The notes below the pieces were generated by a model that was not told where the DNA came from, made no database searches, and was given only the letters and a program-made list of their open reading frames with translations. The translations under genes were made by a program, and so were the position numbers. This document shows positions 44,311 to 53,969 of a stretch of 64,000 nucleotides of DNA, in pieces (the first letter of the stretch is position 1; each line of letters opens with the position of its first letter). Source of the DNA: Salipiger bermudensis (GTDB taxonomy: Bacteria; Pseudomonadota; Alphaproteobacteria; Rhodobacterales; Rhodobacteraceae); contig NZ_JAIUZY010000014.1 in NCBI RefSeq assembly GCF_020171625.1, positions 1 to 64,000 of the forward strand. The letters run 5' to 3'.

Positions 44311-45317
44311 CAGGCGGTCTCGGGCAGAAGCGCCTCACGCTCGGCAGCGAGCGCATCGATGTCAAGCGACGCAGGCGCCGTGCGTGCAAGAAGCGCCGCC
44401 TCGGCGCGGGCCTGTGCCTCCGGGCTCATCCGCCCGGCAACCTCCATCAGCGGCGCCATTTCGGCCATGTCGCCGTTGCAATGCAGCACGCAATCGCAGC
44501 CCGCTTCCAGCGCGGCGGCGCCACGCTCGGGCACGGTGCCCGAGAGCGCCTGCATCGAGACATCGTCGGTCATCAGGAAACCGGCAAAGCCGATCTCCTC
44601 GCGGATCAGGCGGATCATCGCGGGATCGACCGTTGCCGGCGCGGTATTGAGGCCCTCGAAGACCAGATGCGCGGTCATCCCGAGCGGCAGGTCGTGGAAC
44701 GGGCGGAAGGCGGCGAAGTCGACCGCGTCGAGCTCGGCGCGTGGGGCGGAGATGCGCGGCAGGTCGAGATGGCTGTCGAGCTGCGCGAGACCATGGCCCG
44801 GCAGGTGCTTGATCACCGGCAGCACGCCGCCCTGCAGAAGGCCCTGCGCCACGGCGCGGCCGATCTCGGCCACACGGTCCGGCGTCTCGCCATAGCAGCG
44901 GTTGCGCAGGAAGGGATGCGTGGCAGTGCGGGCGACATCAAGCATCGGGGCGCAGTTGCCATCGATGCCGAGGTCGCGCAGCTCTAGTGCGGTGATCAGG
45001 AAGCGCAGCCGCATCGCCTCGGCGGCATTGGCGCCGAAACGGGCCACGTCGTCGAGCGGCGGCAGCCACTCAGTGGCCAGCGGCGGACGCAGGCGCTGCA
45101 CCCGGCCACCTTCCTGGTCGATGAAGATCGGTGCATCGCGGCCCACGGCGTCGCGCAGCTCGGCGGTGAGAGCGCGGATCTGCGCGCGGCTCTCGAGGTT
45201 GCGCGCGAAAAGAATGAAGCCGAACGGGTCGGTCCGGGCGAAGAACTTGCGCTCTTCGGCTGAAAGACGCAGGCCCTCAGGGCCGAGGATCGCCGATCCG
45301 AAACGCTGGCCGCTCAC
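44310..45317 (-). CDS. nagZ: Beta-N-acetylhexosaminidase
   Basis: NagZ removes GlcNAc from anhydro-muropeptides in peptidoglycan recycling. The 335-aa GH3 enzyme has the catalytic-loop motif IKHLPGHG with the following DSHLDLP, the nucleophile region MTDDVSMQAL, and DQEGGRVQRLRPP. The start is a GTG overlapping the SPOR gene stop (GTGA). An upstream-extended frame is not coding. It sits between SPOR and scpA, a conserved order. Confidence 0.92.
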   Translation of the reverse strand: MSGQRFGSAILGPEGLRLSAEERKFFARTDPFGFILFARNLESRAQIRALTAELRDAVGRDAPIFIDQEGGRVQRLRPPLATEWLPPLDDVARFGANAAEAMRLRFLITALELRDLGIDGNCAPMLDVARTATHPFLRNRCYGETPDRVAEIGRAVAQGLLQGGVLPVIKHLPGHGLAQLDSHLDLPRISAPRAELDAVDFAAFRPFHDLPLGMTAHLVFEGLNTAPATVDPAMIRLIREEIGFAGFLMTDDVSMQALSGTVPERGAAALEAGCDCVLHCNGDMAEMAPLMEVAGRMSPEAQARAEAALLARTAPASLDIDALAAEREALLPETA

Positions 45318-46321
45318 CGCGTGGTCACCGGGATGCAGTCGGCGTTCTCGGCCACGAAGGCGGCGCAGAAGCGGCGGGCCTCGGAGAGATCGGCGAAGCC
45401 GTGGGCGCGCAGGCGGTAGAAGATCCGCCCGCCCGAGGTCGCACGTTCGATGACACGCGACTTGCCGTCCATGAACTCGCCGAAGCGCGCCGAGAAGCGC
45501 TTCCATTCGCTGCGCGCGGTCTCGGGGCTGTCATAGGCGCCGAGCTGCGCCAGTCGGGTGCCGGCGGGAAGCGAAGAGGGGTCGATTTCGCTGGGCCCCT
45601 GCTGGGCCTCGAGCGCCGCCGCCAGCGTCGCCTCGGGCGACGGGCCGGAGGTGTTGAGCGCGGCAGGCCGGCTGGACGGGCGCAGCGAGCGCACCAGCGC
45701 GCCCGGCGGACCGGACACGGCGGCGAGCTCTTCGGTGGCGAGCCCCTCGTCCTCGGCATCGGCGTCGCCGAGCGCGGTCTGCACCTCGGCATTCTCGCCG
45801 TCCTCGAGCGCGCTCAGCGGGCGCGCGTCGGCGGCGATCTGATCGGCCAGCGCGCGGATCATGTCGTCTTCGCTCATGGGCGCCGCGGTCTCGGCGGACG
45901 CGCCCTCTTCGGCCTCGCCCAGCCCGGCCTCGGCGATGCGCTCCTGCGCCTGCGGCTCGGGCGTCGGAAGCGCTGCCACCGGCAGATCCTCGTCGCTGAG
46001 GTCGGCCGGCTGAGGCGCAAGCAAAAGCTGGTCGGGAACCGGCGCCGCGAGGCCGGTGCCGGCGACGTCGTTCACCGCGAGGCCCTGATGATCGGCAAGC
46101 GTGCCGCCCGGGTCCTCCGGCGCGATGCGCATCGGGCCGTCCATGGCCTGCACCACGGGGATCCCGGTGACATCCCGCATCACAAGCTTGTAGCCCCAGA
46201 CGCCGACGCCGGCGATCAGCGCAAGCGACACCAGCGCGCCGGCCCAGTTGGTCAGCGTCGCGATCCTGTTCCCGCTCGGCGCCTGCTCGTCCGCAGGCGC
46301 GTCATAGGTGAAATCCGCCAT
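45314..46321 (-). CDS. SPOR-domain membrane protein
   Basis: The 335-aa protein has a single N-terminal membrane helix (WAGALVSLALIAGVGVWGYKLV), a long acidic periplasmic linker (residues 60-250), and a C-terminal SPOR domain (AQLGAYDSPETARSEWKRFSARF...GFADLSEARRFCAAF). SPOR domains bind denuded peptidoglycan at division sites. It is in the argS-SPOR-nagZ-scpAB block, so a role in division or wall remodelling is likely. Confidence 0.87.
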   Translation of the reverse strand: MADFTYDAPADEQAPSGNRIATLTNWAGALVSLALIAGVGVWGYKLVMRDVTGIPVVQAMDGPMRIAPEDPGGTLADHQGLAVNDVAGTGLAAPVPDQLLLAPQPADLSDEDLPVAALPTPEPQAQERIAEAGLGEAEEGASAETAAPMSEDDMIRALADQIAADARPLSALEDGENAEVQTALGDADAEDEGLATEELAAVSGPPGALVRSLRPSSRPAALNTSGPSPEATLAAALEAQQGPSEIDPSSLPAGTRLAQLGAYDSPETARSEWKRFSARFGEFMDGKSRVIERATSGGRIFYRLRAHGFADLSEARRFCAAFVAENADCIPVTTR

Positions 46322-46408
46322 TCTGCCTCGCTGCCCCGCCGCTGCGGCCCTGCCGCGTCGCGGGTGTTCTGCTCTGCCCGTGCTCCCGGGGCGGCGCGGC
46401 GTTCTGGC

Positions 46409-48151
46409 TCAGCGCATTTCTTCCACCGGGGTCACGCCCAAGATACCAAGGCCCGCGGAAATGACAACCGCGACCGCCCGCGCCAGCGCGATTTTGCTCT
46501 GGCTCAGCGCGGCGTCGTCCTGAAGGAAGCGCAGCTCGGGCTCATCGTGGCCCTTGTTCCACAGCGCGTGCAGATCCGAGGCCAGTTCGTTGAGCCAGAT
46601 GGCGACCTTGTGCGGCTCGTGCCCCTTGGCGGCGATCTCCACGAGGCGCGGCCATTCGGCGAGCTTCTTCATCAGGCCAAGCTCGGCCTCGTGGCTCAGC
46701 ACCGAGACATCGGCATCGGCCAGCGCGGCATCGGACACGTCGACGCCGGCCTCGGTCGCCTTGCGCATCACCGAGCAGATCCGGGCATGGGCGTATTGCA
46801 CGTAGAACACCGGGTTCTCTTTCGACTGCTCCACCGCCTTGGCGAAGTCGAAATCGAGCGAGGCGTCGTTCTTGCGCGTCAGCATGACGAAGCGGGTCAC
46901 ATCGGGCCCCACCTCCTCGACCACGTCGCGCAGGGTGACGAAGGTGCCGGCGCGCTTCGACATCTTGAACGGCTCGCCGTTCTTGAACAGCTTGACCAGC
47001 TGGATCAGCTTGACGTCGAGCGGGGTCTTGCCGTCCGAGAGCGCCGAGACCGCCGCCTTCATGCGCTTCACGTAGCCGCCGTGATCGGCGCCGAACACGT
47101 CGATGAGCTGGTCGTAGCCGCGGGTGATCTTGTCATAGTGATAGGCGATGTCGGGGGCGAAATAGGTCCACGCTCCGTCGGATTTCATGATCGGACGGTC
47201 GACATCGTCGCCATGCTCGGTCGACTTGAACAGGGTCTGCTCGCGCGGCTCCCAGTCCTCGGGGGTCTTGCCCTTGGGCGGCTCCAGCACGCCGCGATAG
47301 ATCAGGCCCTTGTCCTTCAGGCTCTCGATGGCGGCCTCGATCTTGCCGGTGCCATAGAGGGATTTCTCCGAGAAGAAGTGATCCATCTTCACGCCCAGCA
47401 GACCGAGGTCCACGCGGATCAGCTCCAGCATCGCTTCGGTCGCGTGCTCGCGGATCGGCTCCAGCCACTCTTCTTCCGGCGCGCCGACATACTTGTCGCC
47501 GACCATCTTCTTGAGCGCCTCGCCCACCGGCTGAAGATATTCGCCGGGATAGGTGCCGTCGGGAAACTCGACCTCGTGTCCGTGCGCCTCGAGGTAACGC
47601 AGGTAGACCGAGCGGGCGAGCACGTCGACCTGCGCGCCGCCGTCGTTGATGTAGTATTCGCGGGTGACGTCGTAGCCGGCAAAATCCAGCAGGCTGGCCA
47701 GCGCGTCGCCGAACACCGCGCCGCGGGTATGGCCCACGTGCAGCGGGCCGGTCGGGTTGGCCGAGACATACTCGACATTGACCTTTGCGCCCTGCCCCAT
47801 CTCGGAGCGGCCGAAATCGGTGCCGGAGGCCAGCACGGTCTGCGGCACGGTCTGCCAGATCGACGGCGCGAGCCGCAGGTTGAGGAAGCCCGGACCCGCC
47901 ACCTCGGCGCTGTCGACGCGGTCGTCGGCGGCGATCTTCGCGGCCAGCGCCTCGGCGATGTCGCGCGGCTTGGCCTTGGCGGGCTTGGCCAGCACCATCG
48001 CGGCATTGGTCGCCATGTCGCCATGCAGCGGGTCTCGCGGCGGCTCCACCGTCACGGCGGCTGTGGCGAGGCCCTCGGGCAGCGCGCCCTCGGCCTGCAG
48101 CGCCTCGATCGCCTGCAGGACAAGCGCGCGAATATCGGTGAAGAGGTTCAT
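46409..48151 (-). CDS. argS: Arginyl-tRNA synthetase
   Basis: The 580-aa class I synthetase has the HIGH-type motif [15 protein letters not shown] near residue 125 and a KMSKRAGT motif near 390, plus the C-terminal anticodon-binding DALR domain ([13 protein letters not shown] onward). Arginyl enzymes often have relaxed KMSKS, and here it is well kept. It is followed 87 nt later by the SPOR gene. Confidence 0.96.
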   Translation of the reverse strand: MNLFTDIRALVLQAIEALQAEGALPEGLATAAVTVEPPRDPLHGDMATNAAMVLAKPAKAKPRDIAEALAAKIAADDRVDSAEVAGPGFLNLRLAPSIWQTVPQTVLASGTDFGRSEMGQGAKVNVEYVSANPTGPLHVGHTRGAVFGDALASLLDFAGYDVTREYYINDGGAQVDVLARSVYLRYLEAHGHEVEFPDGTYPGEYLQPVGEALKKMVGDKYVGAPEEEWLEPIREHATEAMLELIRVDLGLLGVKMDHFFSEKSLYGTGKIEAAIESLKDKGLIYRGVLEPPKGKTPEDWEPREQTLFKSTEHGDDVDRPIMKSDGAWTYFAPDIAYHYDKITRGYDQLIDVFGADHGGYVKRMKAAVSALSDGKTPLDVKLIQLVKLFKNGEPFKMSKRAGTFVTLRDVVEEVGPDVTRFVMLTRKNDASLDFDFAKAVEQSKENPVFYVQYAHARICSVMRKATEAGVDVSDAALADADVSVLSHEAELGLMKKLAEWPRLVEIAAKGHEPHKVAIWLNELASDLHALWNKGHDEPELRFLQDDAALSQSKIALARAVAVVISAGLGILGVTPVEEMR

Positions 48152-48281
48152 GTCAGCGTCTCCATACGGTCGGCGTTCCCTCTACCACTTCGGCAGGCAG
48201 GGTCAAATGGCCTGCGCCGCACCCGCTGCACACCCCGCAAGAGGGGGCGCTGCCCCCGCCCGCGCTGTGCGCGGACTCCCC

Positions 48282-48390
48282 CGGGATATTTTCGGCCAGA
48301 AGAAGACAGGAGCGCTGCGCCCCTGTCTTCTCCCCCTGTCTTCTCCCCCTGTCTTCTCTTCGTCAAAAATACTCCCGCCGGAGGCAGGCC
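48282..48390. repeat. Composite intergenic repeat between antiporter and argS
   Basis: Three parts are visible. A GGGATATTTTCGGCCAGAAG-type half element lies at 48282-48307. A GAAGACAGG/CCTGTCTTC hairpin (48302-48310, 48322-48330) continues into three 13-bp tandem copies of CCCTGTCTTCTCC (48321-48359). An inverted GCCTGCCTCCGGCGGG half element lies at 48363-48390. The same element in one piece is at 58888-58926. Confidence 0.75.
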
Positions 48391-48433
48391 GACCATCGCG
48401 GCCGGGAGCGTGTCGTGGGAGCGGCGCGCGCGC

Positions 48434-50290
48434 TCAGCCGGCCTTCATGGTGTCCTGCCCGTTCTCGTCGCGGCGGTCGTCCTTGCGCTCCTGACGCTCG
48501 GGCGCGAGGAAGAGCAGCCGCGTGCCCTCGGTCTCCTTGACCTTGGTCTCGGGGCCGAGCAAGCGCAGCGTGCCGTTGGGGCCGAGATCGGCGACCGGCA
48601 CCGCGTCGGGGTTGGTGTCGCGCCATTGCGCCAGCGGGAACTCCGCCGAGAGCTTGGTGACGCGGAACTCCCAGCCCTCGGCGAGACGCGCGCTGGCCTC
48701 GAAGAAGGTCTCGTCGGCGGCGAATTTCTGCCCCCCAAGCGTCGCCGGCAAGGCATGGCGGGCCGAGGTCTCGCGCATCCGCTTGAGCTGGAACACGTGC
48801 TCGCGGCCGAACTCGGGCGCGAGGTCGGTGGCGACCAGCGTGTTGTAGGCATCGTTGTCGGTGGCGGCGATGATCTTGTCATAGCTGACGAAATCGAGCT
48901 TGTGCTCGGCCGCCTCGGACAGGATGTCGCCCCAGAAGGTCTCGAGCCCCGCCTCGCGGGCACTGCGCAGATGGGCACGGTTCGGATCGGCCACCAGCAC
49001 CGGCAGGTCGAGCTTCTTGAACGCCTGCCCCAGCGCCACCGACCAGCGCGAGCCGCCGACGATCATCACGCCCGGCGTCTCGGTGGCGGTCAGGCCCAAG
49101 AGCCGCGCCATCGGCGTCAGCGTGAAGCCGTGCAGCACCACCGTGGCCGCCACCAGCGCGAAGGCCAGCGGCGCGATGCGCTCGGCATCGTCCACGCCCA
49201 GCGAGGCGAGGCGCTCGCCGAAGAGGCCCGCCACCGCGACCAGCACCACGCCGCGCGGCCCGGTGAAGGCCACCAGCAGGCGCTCGCGCCACGGGATGTT
49301 CGAAAAACTCAGCGCCGTCAGCACCGGCAGCGGGCGCGCGATCAGGATCACCGCCGCCACGAACAGCGCCGCGCTCCAGTCCAGCGACATCAGCGTCTCG
49401 CGGGTCATGTTGGCGGCGAGCAGGATGAACACCCCCGAGACCAGCAGGATCGTGGCGTGCTCCTTGAAGCGGCGCAACTCCTCGTAGCTCGGCAGGTTGG
49501 CGTTGGCGATCCACAGGCCCATCACCGTGACCGCAAGCAGGCCGCTCTCGTGCAGGAGGCTGTCGGAGAGCGCGAAGACCCCCAGAAGCAGCACGAACAG
49601 CACCGGGACCTTCATGTATTCCGGCACCAGGGCATTGCGGAAGGCGCGCGCCAGCCCCCAGCCCCCAGCCGCCCCCAGCGCGATGGCCACCGCCACACCC
49701 AGCACCATCTGCAGTACCGCGTCGCCGGCGGTCTCGGCGTTGTTGAGAACGACCACCACCTCGAAGGCCAGCACCGCCGCAAGCGCGCCCACGGGGTCGT
49801 TGACGATGGCCTCCCATTGCAGCAGCGCCGCCGGGCGGCGCTTGAGCCGGGCCTGCCGCAGCAGCGGCGCGATCACCGTGGGGCCGGTGACGATCATGAT
49901 GCCGCCGAACACCGCGGAGACCTCCCACGACAGCCCGGCGGCCCAGTGCAGCGCCGCCGTCGACGCCGCCCAGCCCAGCGGCCCGCCGACCAGAACCAGC
50001 CGCCGCACGCCGGTGGCTGCATCGCGGAGCGAGTGGAAGTTCAGCGTCATCCCGCCCTCGAAGAGGATGATCGCCACCGCGATGGCCAGCATCGGCTGCA
50101 TCAGCCTGCCGAAATCCTCGGACGGGTTAAGCACGCCGAGCCCCGGCCCGATCGCAAGCCCCGCAACCAGCATCAGCACGATGGCCGGCAGCCTGAGGCG
50201 CCAGGCGAGCCATTGCGACCCGACGCCGAGCGCGCCAACCAGCGCAAATCCAATCACCGGGTCGAGACCCGCGGTTTCAGCCACTGCCAT
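48434..50290 (-). CDS. Cation/proton antiporter (CPA1-type) with C-terminal RCK domain
   Basis: This 618-aa inner-membrane antiporter has about 12 helices (residues 10-400) and family motifs LRLPAIVLMLVAGLAIGPGLG, ILFEGGMTLN and NDPVGALAAVLAFE. The last motif carries the ion-binding Asp. A cytosolic TrkA-N/RCK domain follows (MIVGGSRWSVALGQAFKKLDLPVLVADPN...). It probably exchanges Na+ or K+ for H+. It lies between dgt and argS and is bordered by intergenic repeats on the argS side. Confidence 0.88.
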   Translation of the reverse strand: MAVAETAGLDPVIGFALVGALGVGSQWLAWRLRLPAIVLMLVAGLAIGPGLGVLNPSEDFGRLMQPMLAIAVAIILFEGGMTLNFHSLRDAATGVRRLVLVGGPLGWAASTAALHWAAGLSWEVSAVFGGIMIVTGPTVIAPLLRQARLKRRPAALLQWEAIVNDPVGALAAVLAFEVVVVLNNAETAGDAVLQMVLGVAVAIALGAAGGWGLARAFRNALVPEYMKVPVLFVLLLGVFALSDSLLHESGLLAVTVMGLWIANANLPSYEELRRFKEHATILLVSGVFILLAANMTRETLMSLDWSAALFVAAVILIARPLPVLTALSFSNIPWRERLLVAFTGPRGVVLVAVAGLFGERLASLGVDDAERIAPLAFALVAATVVLHGFTLTPMARLLGLTATETPGVMIVGGSRWSVALGQAFKKLDLPVLVADPNRAHLRSAREAGLETFWGDILSEAAEHKLDFVSYDKIIAATDNDAYNTLVATDLAPEFGREHVFQLKRMRETSARHALPATLGGQKFAADETFFEASARLAEGWEFRVTKLSAEFPLAQWRDTNPDAVPVADLGPNGTLRLLGPETKVKETEGTRLLFLAPERQERKDDRRDENGQDTMKAG

Positions 50291-50333
50291 CGTCTTCCTT
50301 TCACTCGGACGCACCCGACCGGGTACACGCAAG

Positions 50334-50359
50334 GGCGCGCAGGCAGAGGCCTGCGCGCC
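50334..50359. terminator. Strong hairpin between dgt and antiporter
   Basis: GGCGCGCAGGC pairs with GCCTGCGCGCC around an AGAG loop (11-bp stem). It lies 63 nt past the dgt stop. No T-run follows, so it may be a Rho-assisted terminator or an mRNA-stabilising stem. Confidence 0.45.
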
Positions 50360-50421
50360 GGACACCATCAGATGTGTCGAAAGGCGTTGCTGTCCAGTGA
50401 AACCGGCGCCGCGGCGTCGGC

Positions 50422-51594
50422 TCAGCGCACGTCGTGCAGGATGTCCACACCCATCAGCCGCGAATGGGCCTGCAAGGCGTAGCGGTCTGTCATGCCGGCG
50501 ATGTAGTCGCAGACCAGCCGCGCCAGCGCGGTCTCGTCCTCGGCGGCGGCGATCTCGACATGCCAGCGCTCGGGCAGCAGCGACGGGTTCGCCATGAAGA
50601 GCGGAAACAGATCGTAGACCACCTGCGTGACCTTGGTGCGGATCTCCATCACCGAGGGCGCGCGGTACATGCGGCGGAACAGGAAGCTGCGGATCTCCTT
50701 GAGCTGCGCCCACATGTCATCGGAGAACGCGATCACCGGGCGGCCAAGGTCGCGGATCGCCTGCGGCCCGTCGGGGGCCGCGGCTTCGAGCCGGGCCCGG
50801 CTGGTGTCGATCACGTCCGAGACCATGTAGCCGAACACCCTCCGCAGCGCCTCGTGGCGGCGGCGATAGGCGTCGAGGCCGGGATAGAGCCGGTCGACCT
50901 CGGCATAGGCGGGGCCGATCAGCGCCAGCTCGGCGATCTCGGCCTCGGTGAACAGCCCGGCGCGCAGGCCGTCCTGCAAATCGTGGTTGTTGTAGGCGAT
51001 GTCATCCGACAGCGCCGCCACCTGCGCCTCGCCGCTGGCATGAGTGTGCAGCTCGAGATCGTGGCGTGCGTTGTACTCGGCCAGCGTCACCGGAAGCGCC
51101 TCGCCCTCCTTCAGCGGCAGCAGCGGGCCGTTGTGCTTGGCGATGCCCTCGAGCGTGTCCCACGTCAGGTTGAGTCCGTCGAACTCGGCATAGTGACGCT
51201 CGAGCGAGGCCACGATGTGCAGCGCCTGCGCGTTGTGATCGAAGCCGCCATAGGGCGCCATCAGCTCGTGCAGCGCGTCCTCGCCGGTGTGGCCGAAGGG
51301 CGTGTGGCCCAGGTCATGCGCCAGCGCCACCGCCTCGGTGAGATCGGTGTTGAGCCCCAGCGCGTTCGACATGGTGCGCGCCACCTGCGCCACCTCGATC
51401 GAGTGCGTCAGCCGCGTGCGGAAGAAGTCGCCCTCGTGCTCGACGAAGACCTGGGTCTTGTGCTTGAGCCGTCGGAAGGCCGAGGAGTGAATGATACGAT
51501 CCCGGTCGCGCTGGAAGCAGGAGCGGAACGCGCTCTCTTCCTCGGGCACGCGTCGCCCGCGTGCGTGCTGCGGATCGCAAGCGTAGATCGCCAT
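50422..51594 (-). CDS. dgt: Deoxyguanosinetriphosphate triphosphohydrolase-like protein
   Basis: This 390-aa HD-domain enzyme releases triphosphate from dNTPs. It has RDRIIHSSAFRRLKHKTQVF near residue 30, SIEVAQVARTM with the first metal His nearby, HDLGHTPFGHTGE (the HD pair) near 94-106, and a second-half Asp in LSDDIAYNNHD. It is of the dNTPase class widespread in Alphaproteobacteria. It is divergent from the Fe-S carrier gene. Confidence 0.92.
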   Translation of the reverse strand: MAIYACDPQHARGRRVPEEESAFRSCFQRDRDRIIHSSAFRRLKHKTQVFVEHEGDFFRTRLTHSIEVAQVARTMSNALGLNTDLTEAVALAHDLGHTPFGHTGEDALHELMAPYGGFDHNAQALHIVASLERHYAEFDGLNLTWDTLEGIAKHNGPLLPLKEGEALPVTLAEYNARHDLELHTHASGEAQVAALSDDIAYNNHDLQDGLRAGLFTEAEIAELALIGPAYAEVDRLYPGLDAYRRRHEALRRVFGYMVSDVIDTSRARLEAAAPDGPQAIRDLGRPVIAFSDDMWAQLKEIRSFLFRRMYRAPSVMEIRTKVTQVVYDLFPLFMANPSLLPERWHVEIAAAEDETALARLVCDYIAGMTDRYALQAHSRLMGVDILHDVR

Positions 51595-51707
51595 GCGCGT
51601 TTGCCTTCATGTCTGTCGCGGGCCGGATCGTTTCGCCCGGTTGCCGCCTGTCCTTGGGATCCCTATATTCGACAAGTCCGCCAAGATAAACCGTTGGGAG
51701 TCTTGCC

Positions 51708-52031
51708 ATGAATCTGCCCCCCAAAGTCACCGACCGTGCCTTTGCCCGCCTTCACGAGATCGGCGCCCATGCCCAGGGAAAGGCCCTGCGCGTGGCCATC
51801 GAGGGTGGTGGCTGCTCGGGCTTCCAGTACGAGATCAAGCTCGATGATCCGGCCGACGACGATCTGGTGCTCGAGGGCTCCGGCGAACAGGTGGTGATCG
51901 ACGAGGTCTCGCTGCCGTTCCTCACCAATGCGGTGATCGATTTCTCCGAAGAGCTGATCGGCGCGCGCTTCGTGATCGAGAACCCGAACGCCACCAGCTC
52001 CTGCGGTTGCGGCACCAGCTTCTCGATGTGA
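51708..52031 (+). CDS. A-type iron-sulfur cluster carrier (HesB/IscA/ErpA family)
   Basis: The 107-aa protein has the three conserved Cys of A-type carriers, in GGGCSGFQY and SSCGCGTSF. It delivers Fe-S clusters to apoproteins. ErpA and IscA cannot be told apart safely by eye, so I give no symbol. The start at 51708 follows a TGGGAG site. A terminator follows. Confidence 0.92.
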   Translation: MNLPPKVTDRAFARLHEIGAHAQGKALRVAIEGGGCSGFQYEIKLDDPADDDLVLEGSGEQVVIDEVSLPFLTNAVIDFSEELIGARFVIENPNATSSCGCGTSFSM

Positions 52032-52090
52032 GCGCATGTGACGACGCCTGAACGGCCCGTCACAACACATTGATGTATAAATGAAATACG

Positions 52091-52126
52091 AACCCCCGCG
52101 AGCCTCGCCCGCGGGGGTTTTCTTGT
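52091..52126 (+). terminator. Rho-independent terminator after the Fe-S carrier gene
   Basis: AACCCCCGCG (52091-52100) pairs with CGCGGGGGTT (52110-52119), and a TTTCTTG tract follows. It may also serve the convergent aldehyde dehydrogenase gene. Confidence 0.8.
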
Positions 52127-52148
52127 GTTTGCCGGTGCCCCGATCAGG

Positions 52149-53672
52149 TCAGTCGATGTCGAACACCACGCCCTGCGCCAGCGGCAGCTCGCGCGAATAG
52201 TTGATGGTGTTGGTGGCCCGCCGCATATAGGCGCGCCACGCGTCCGAGCCGCTCTCGCGGCCGCCGCCGGTCTCCTTCTCGCCCCCGAAGGCGCCGCCGA
52301 TCTCGGCGCCCGAAGTGCCGATGTTGACGTTGGCGATGCCACAATCCGAGCCGCGCGCCGAGAGGAACAGCTCCATCTCGCGCAGGTCGGTGGTAAAGAC
52401 CGACGACGACAGCCCGCCGCCCACCGCATTGTGCGCGTCGAGCGCGTCGTCGAACTCGGAATACTTCATCACGTAGAGAATCGGCGCGAAGGTCTCGCGC
52501 AGGACCGGACCGGCCTGTTCCGGCATCTCGACCAGCGCCGGCTTGACGTAATAGGCGCTCTCCGCCCCGACGCTTTCGCGTTCGCCGCCATGGACGCTGC
52601 CGCCCAGCGCCCGGGCCTCGTCCAGCGCTTCCTGCATCGCCTCGAAGGCGGTGCCGTCGATCAGCGGGCCAACGAGGGCCTGCGTCTCGAGCGGGTTGCC
52701 GACGGAGACCGAGGCATAGGCCTTTTTCAGCGCCGGCACGATCTGGTCATAGATGCTCTCATGCACGAAGAGCCGGCGCATGGTGGTGCAGCGCTGCCCG
52801 GCGGTGCCCATGGCGCCGAACGCGATGGCCCGCAGCGCCATGTCGAGATCCGCCGAGGGGCAGACGATGCCGGCGTTGTTGCCGCCCAGCTCGAGGATGC
52901 AGCGCCCGAAGCGCTCCGCCACGCGCGGGCCGACGATGCGGCCCATGCGGGTCGAGCCGGTGGCCGAGACCAGCGCCACCGAGGGGCTGTCTGTCAGCAC
53001 CTCGCCCAGCGGCGGGCCGCCCACCAGCACCTGCGAAAGCCCCTCGGGCGCGTCGTCGCCGAAGCGTGCCACCGCGCGGTCGAACACCGCCTGACAGGCC
53101 AGCGCGGTCAGCGGGGTCTTCTCGGAGGGTTTCCAGACCACCGGATCGCCGCAGACCAGCGCCAGCGCCGCGTTCCAGCACCACGGCGCGCAGGGGAAGT
53201 TGAAGGCGGTGATGATGCCCACCACGCCCAGCGGGTGCCACGTCTCCATCATCCGGTGCCCGGGCCGCTCGGTGGCGATGGTCAGACCGTAGAGCTGGCG
53301 CGACAGGCCGACGGCGAAATCGCAGATGTCGATCATCTCCTGCACTTCGCCCGCGCCTTCCGAGGGCGACTTGCCCGCCTCGATCGACACCATGCGCCCG
53401 AGATCCTCCTTCGAGGCGCGCAGCTCTTCGGCGAAGAGGCGCACCAGCTCGCCCCGACGCGGGCCGGGCACCATGCGCCACTGGCGGAAGGCGCGCGCGG
53501 CACGGCTCACCGCCGCCTCGGCATCGGCAGAGCTGTGCGTGGCGAGCGTGGCCACGGCCTCGCCGGTGACCGGCGAGATCACCTCGAGGCCGCCGGACGC
53601 GTCGAGCGTCGTGGTGACGCCGCAGGCCTCAAGGGTGCGTGCGGTGAGGGCGGGAAGCGGTTCGGTGAGCAT
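52149..53672 (-). CDS. Aldehyde dehydrogenase, ALDH7 / L-piperidine-6-carboxylate dehydrogenase type
   Basis: The 507-aa NAD-linked enzyme has the catalytic Cys in GTAGQRCTTMRR, the general-base Glu in ILELGGNNAGIV, and the ALDH7 fingerprint YYVKPALVEM with NIGTSGAEIGGAFGGEKETGGGRESGSDAW at its end (quoted only in part). ALDH7 members oxidise alpha-aminoadipate semialdehyde in lysine breakdown (AmaB). I place the start at 53672. It is divergent from an Lrp regulator, which is a common control pair for lysine or amine catabolism. Confidence 0.85.
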   Translation of the reverse strand: MLTEPLPALTARTLEACGVTTTLDASGGLEVISPVTGEAVATLATHSSADAEAAVSRAARAFRQWRMVPGPRRGELVRLFAEELRASKEDLGRMVSIEAGKSPSEGAGEVQEMIDICDFAVGLSRQLYGLTIATERPGHRMMETWHPLGVVGIITAFNFPCAPWCWNAALALVCGDPVVWKPSEKTPLTALACQAVFDRAVARFGDDAPEGLSQVLVGGPPLGEVLTDSPSVALVSATGSTRMGRIVGPRVAERFGRCILELGGNNAGIVCPSADLDMALRAIAFGAMGTAGQRCTTMRRLFVHESIYDQIVPALKKAYASVSVGNPLETQALVGPLIDGTAFEAMQEALDEARALGGSVHGGERESVGAESAYYVKPALVEMPEQAGPVLRETFAPILYVMKYSEFDDALDAHNAVGGGLSSSVFTTDLREMELFLSARGSDCGIANVNIGTSGAEIGGAFGGEKETGGGRESGSDAWRAYMRRATNTINYSRELPLAQGVVFDID

Positions 53673-53969
53673 CGGGGAGAGTCTCCTTGGCGTGGCGAAA
53701 AGGGGTGCGTCGCAACGCACGGTTCCGGAACGCTACCATTGCACCGGCCCCTGCCCCAAACGACGAATGCAACTGCCCCCATGCGCGGCACGCATGGCGG
53801 TTCGGTTCATCGCCGGCGCAGGTCTTGTAATGAGGGTCTGCCCTCTCCTCTGTGGGGAGATCAGCGATACCGCGCAATATTGGGGCTCCCGGGACCGGCC
53901 CCGCCTGTCGGCGGTTGGCCCCCGCGCGTCCAGATTGACAAACCGCGCCCATCCCGGAACAAGCGAAGG
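53673..53969. promoter_or_regulatory. Divergent control region, ALDH7 / Lrp
   Basis: This 297-base gap holds three small inverted repeats that could be regulator sites: GTGCGT-N4-ACGCAC (53705-53720), CATGCG-N5-CGCATG (53780-53796) and the palindrome CAATATTG (53875-53882). No gene is seen. Which of these bind the adjacent Lrp protein is unknown. Confidence 0.4.

Noticed and set aside
45401-50482. 1693-codon plus-strand open frame opposite SPOR, argS and the antiporter
   Set aside because: The opposite strand carries well-supported genes throughout. The long frame follows from GC-rich codon bias, and its product is low-complexity.
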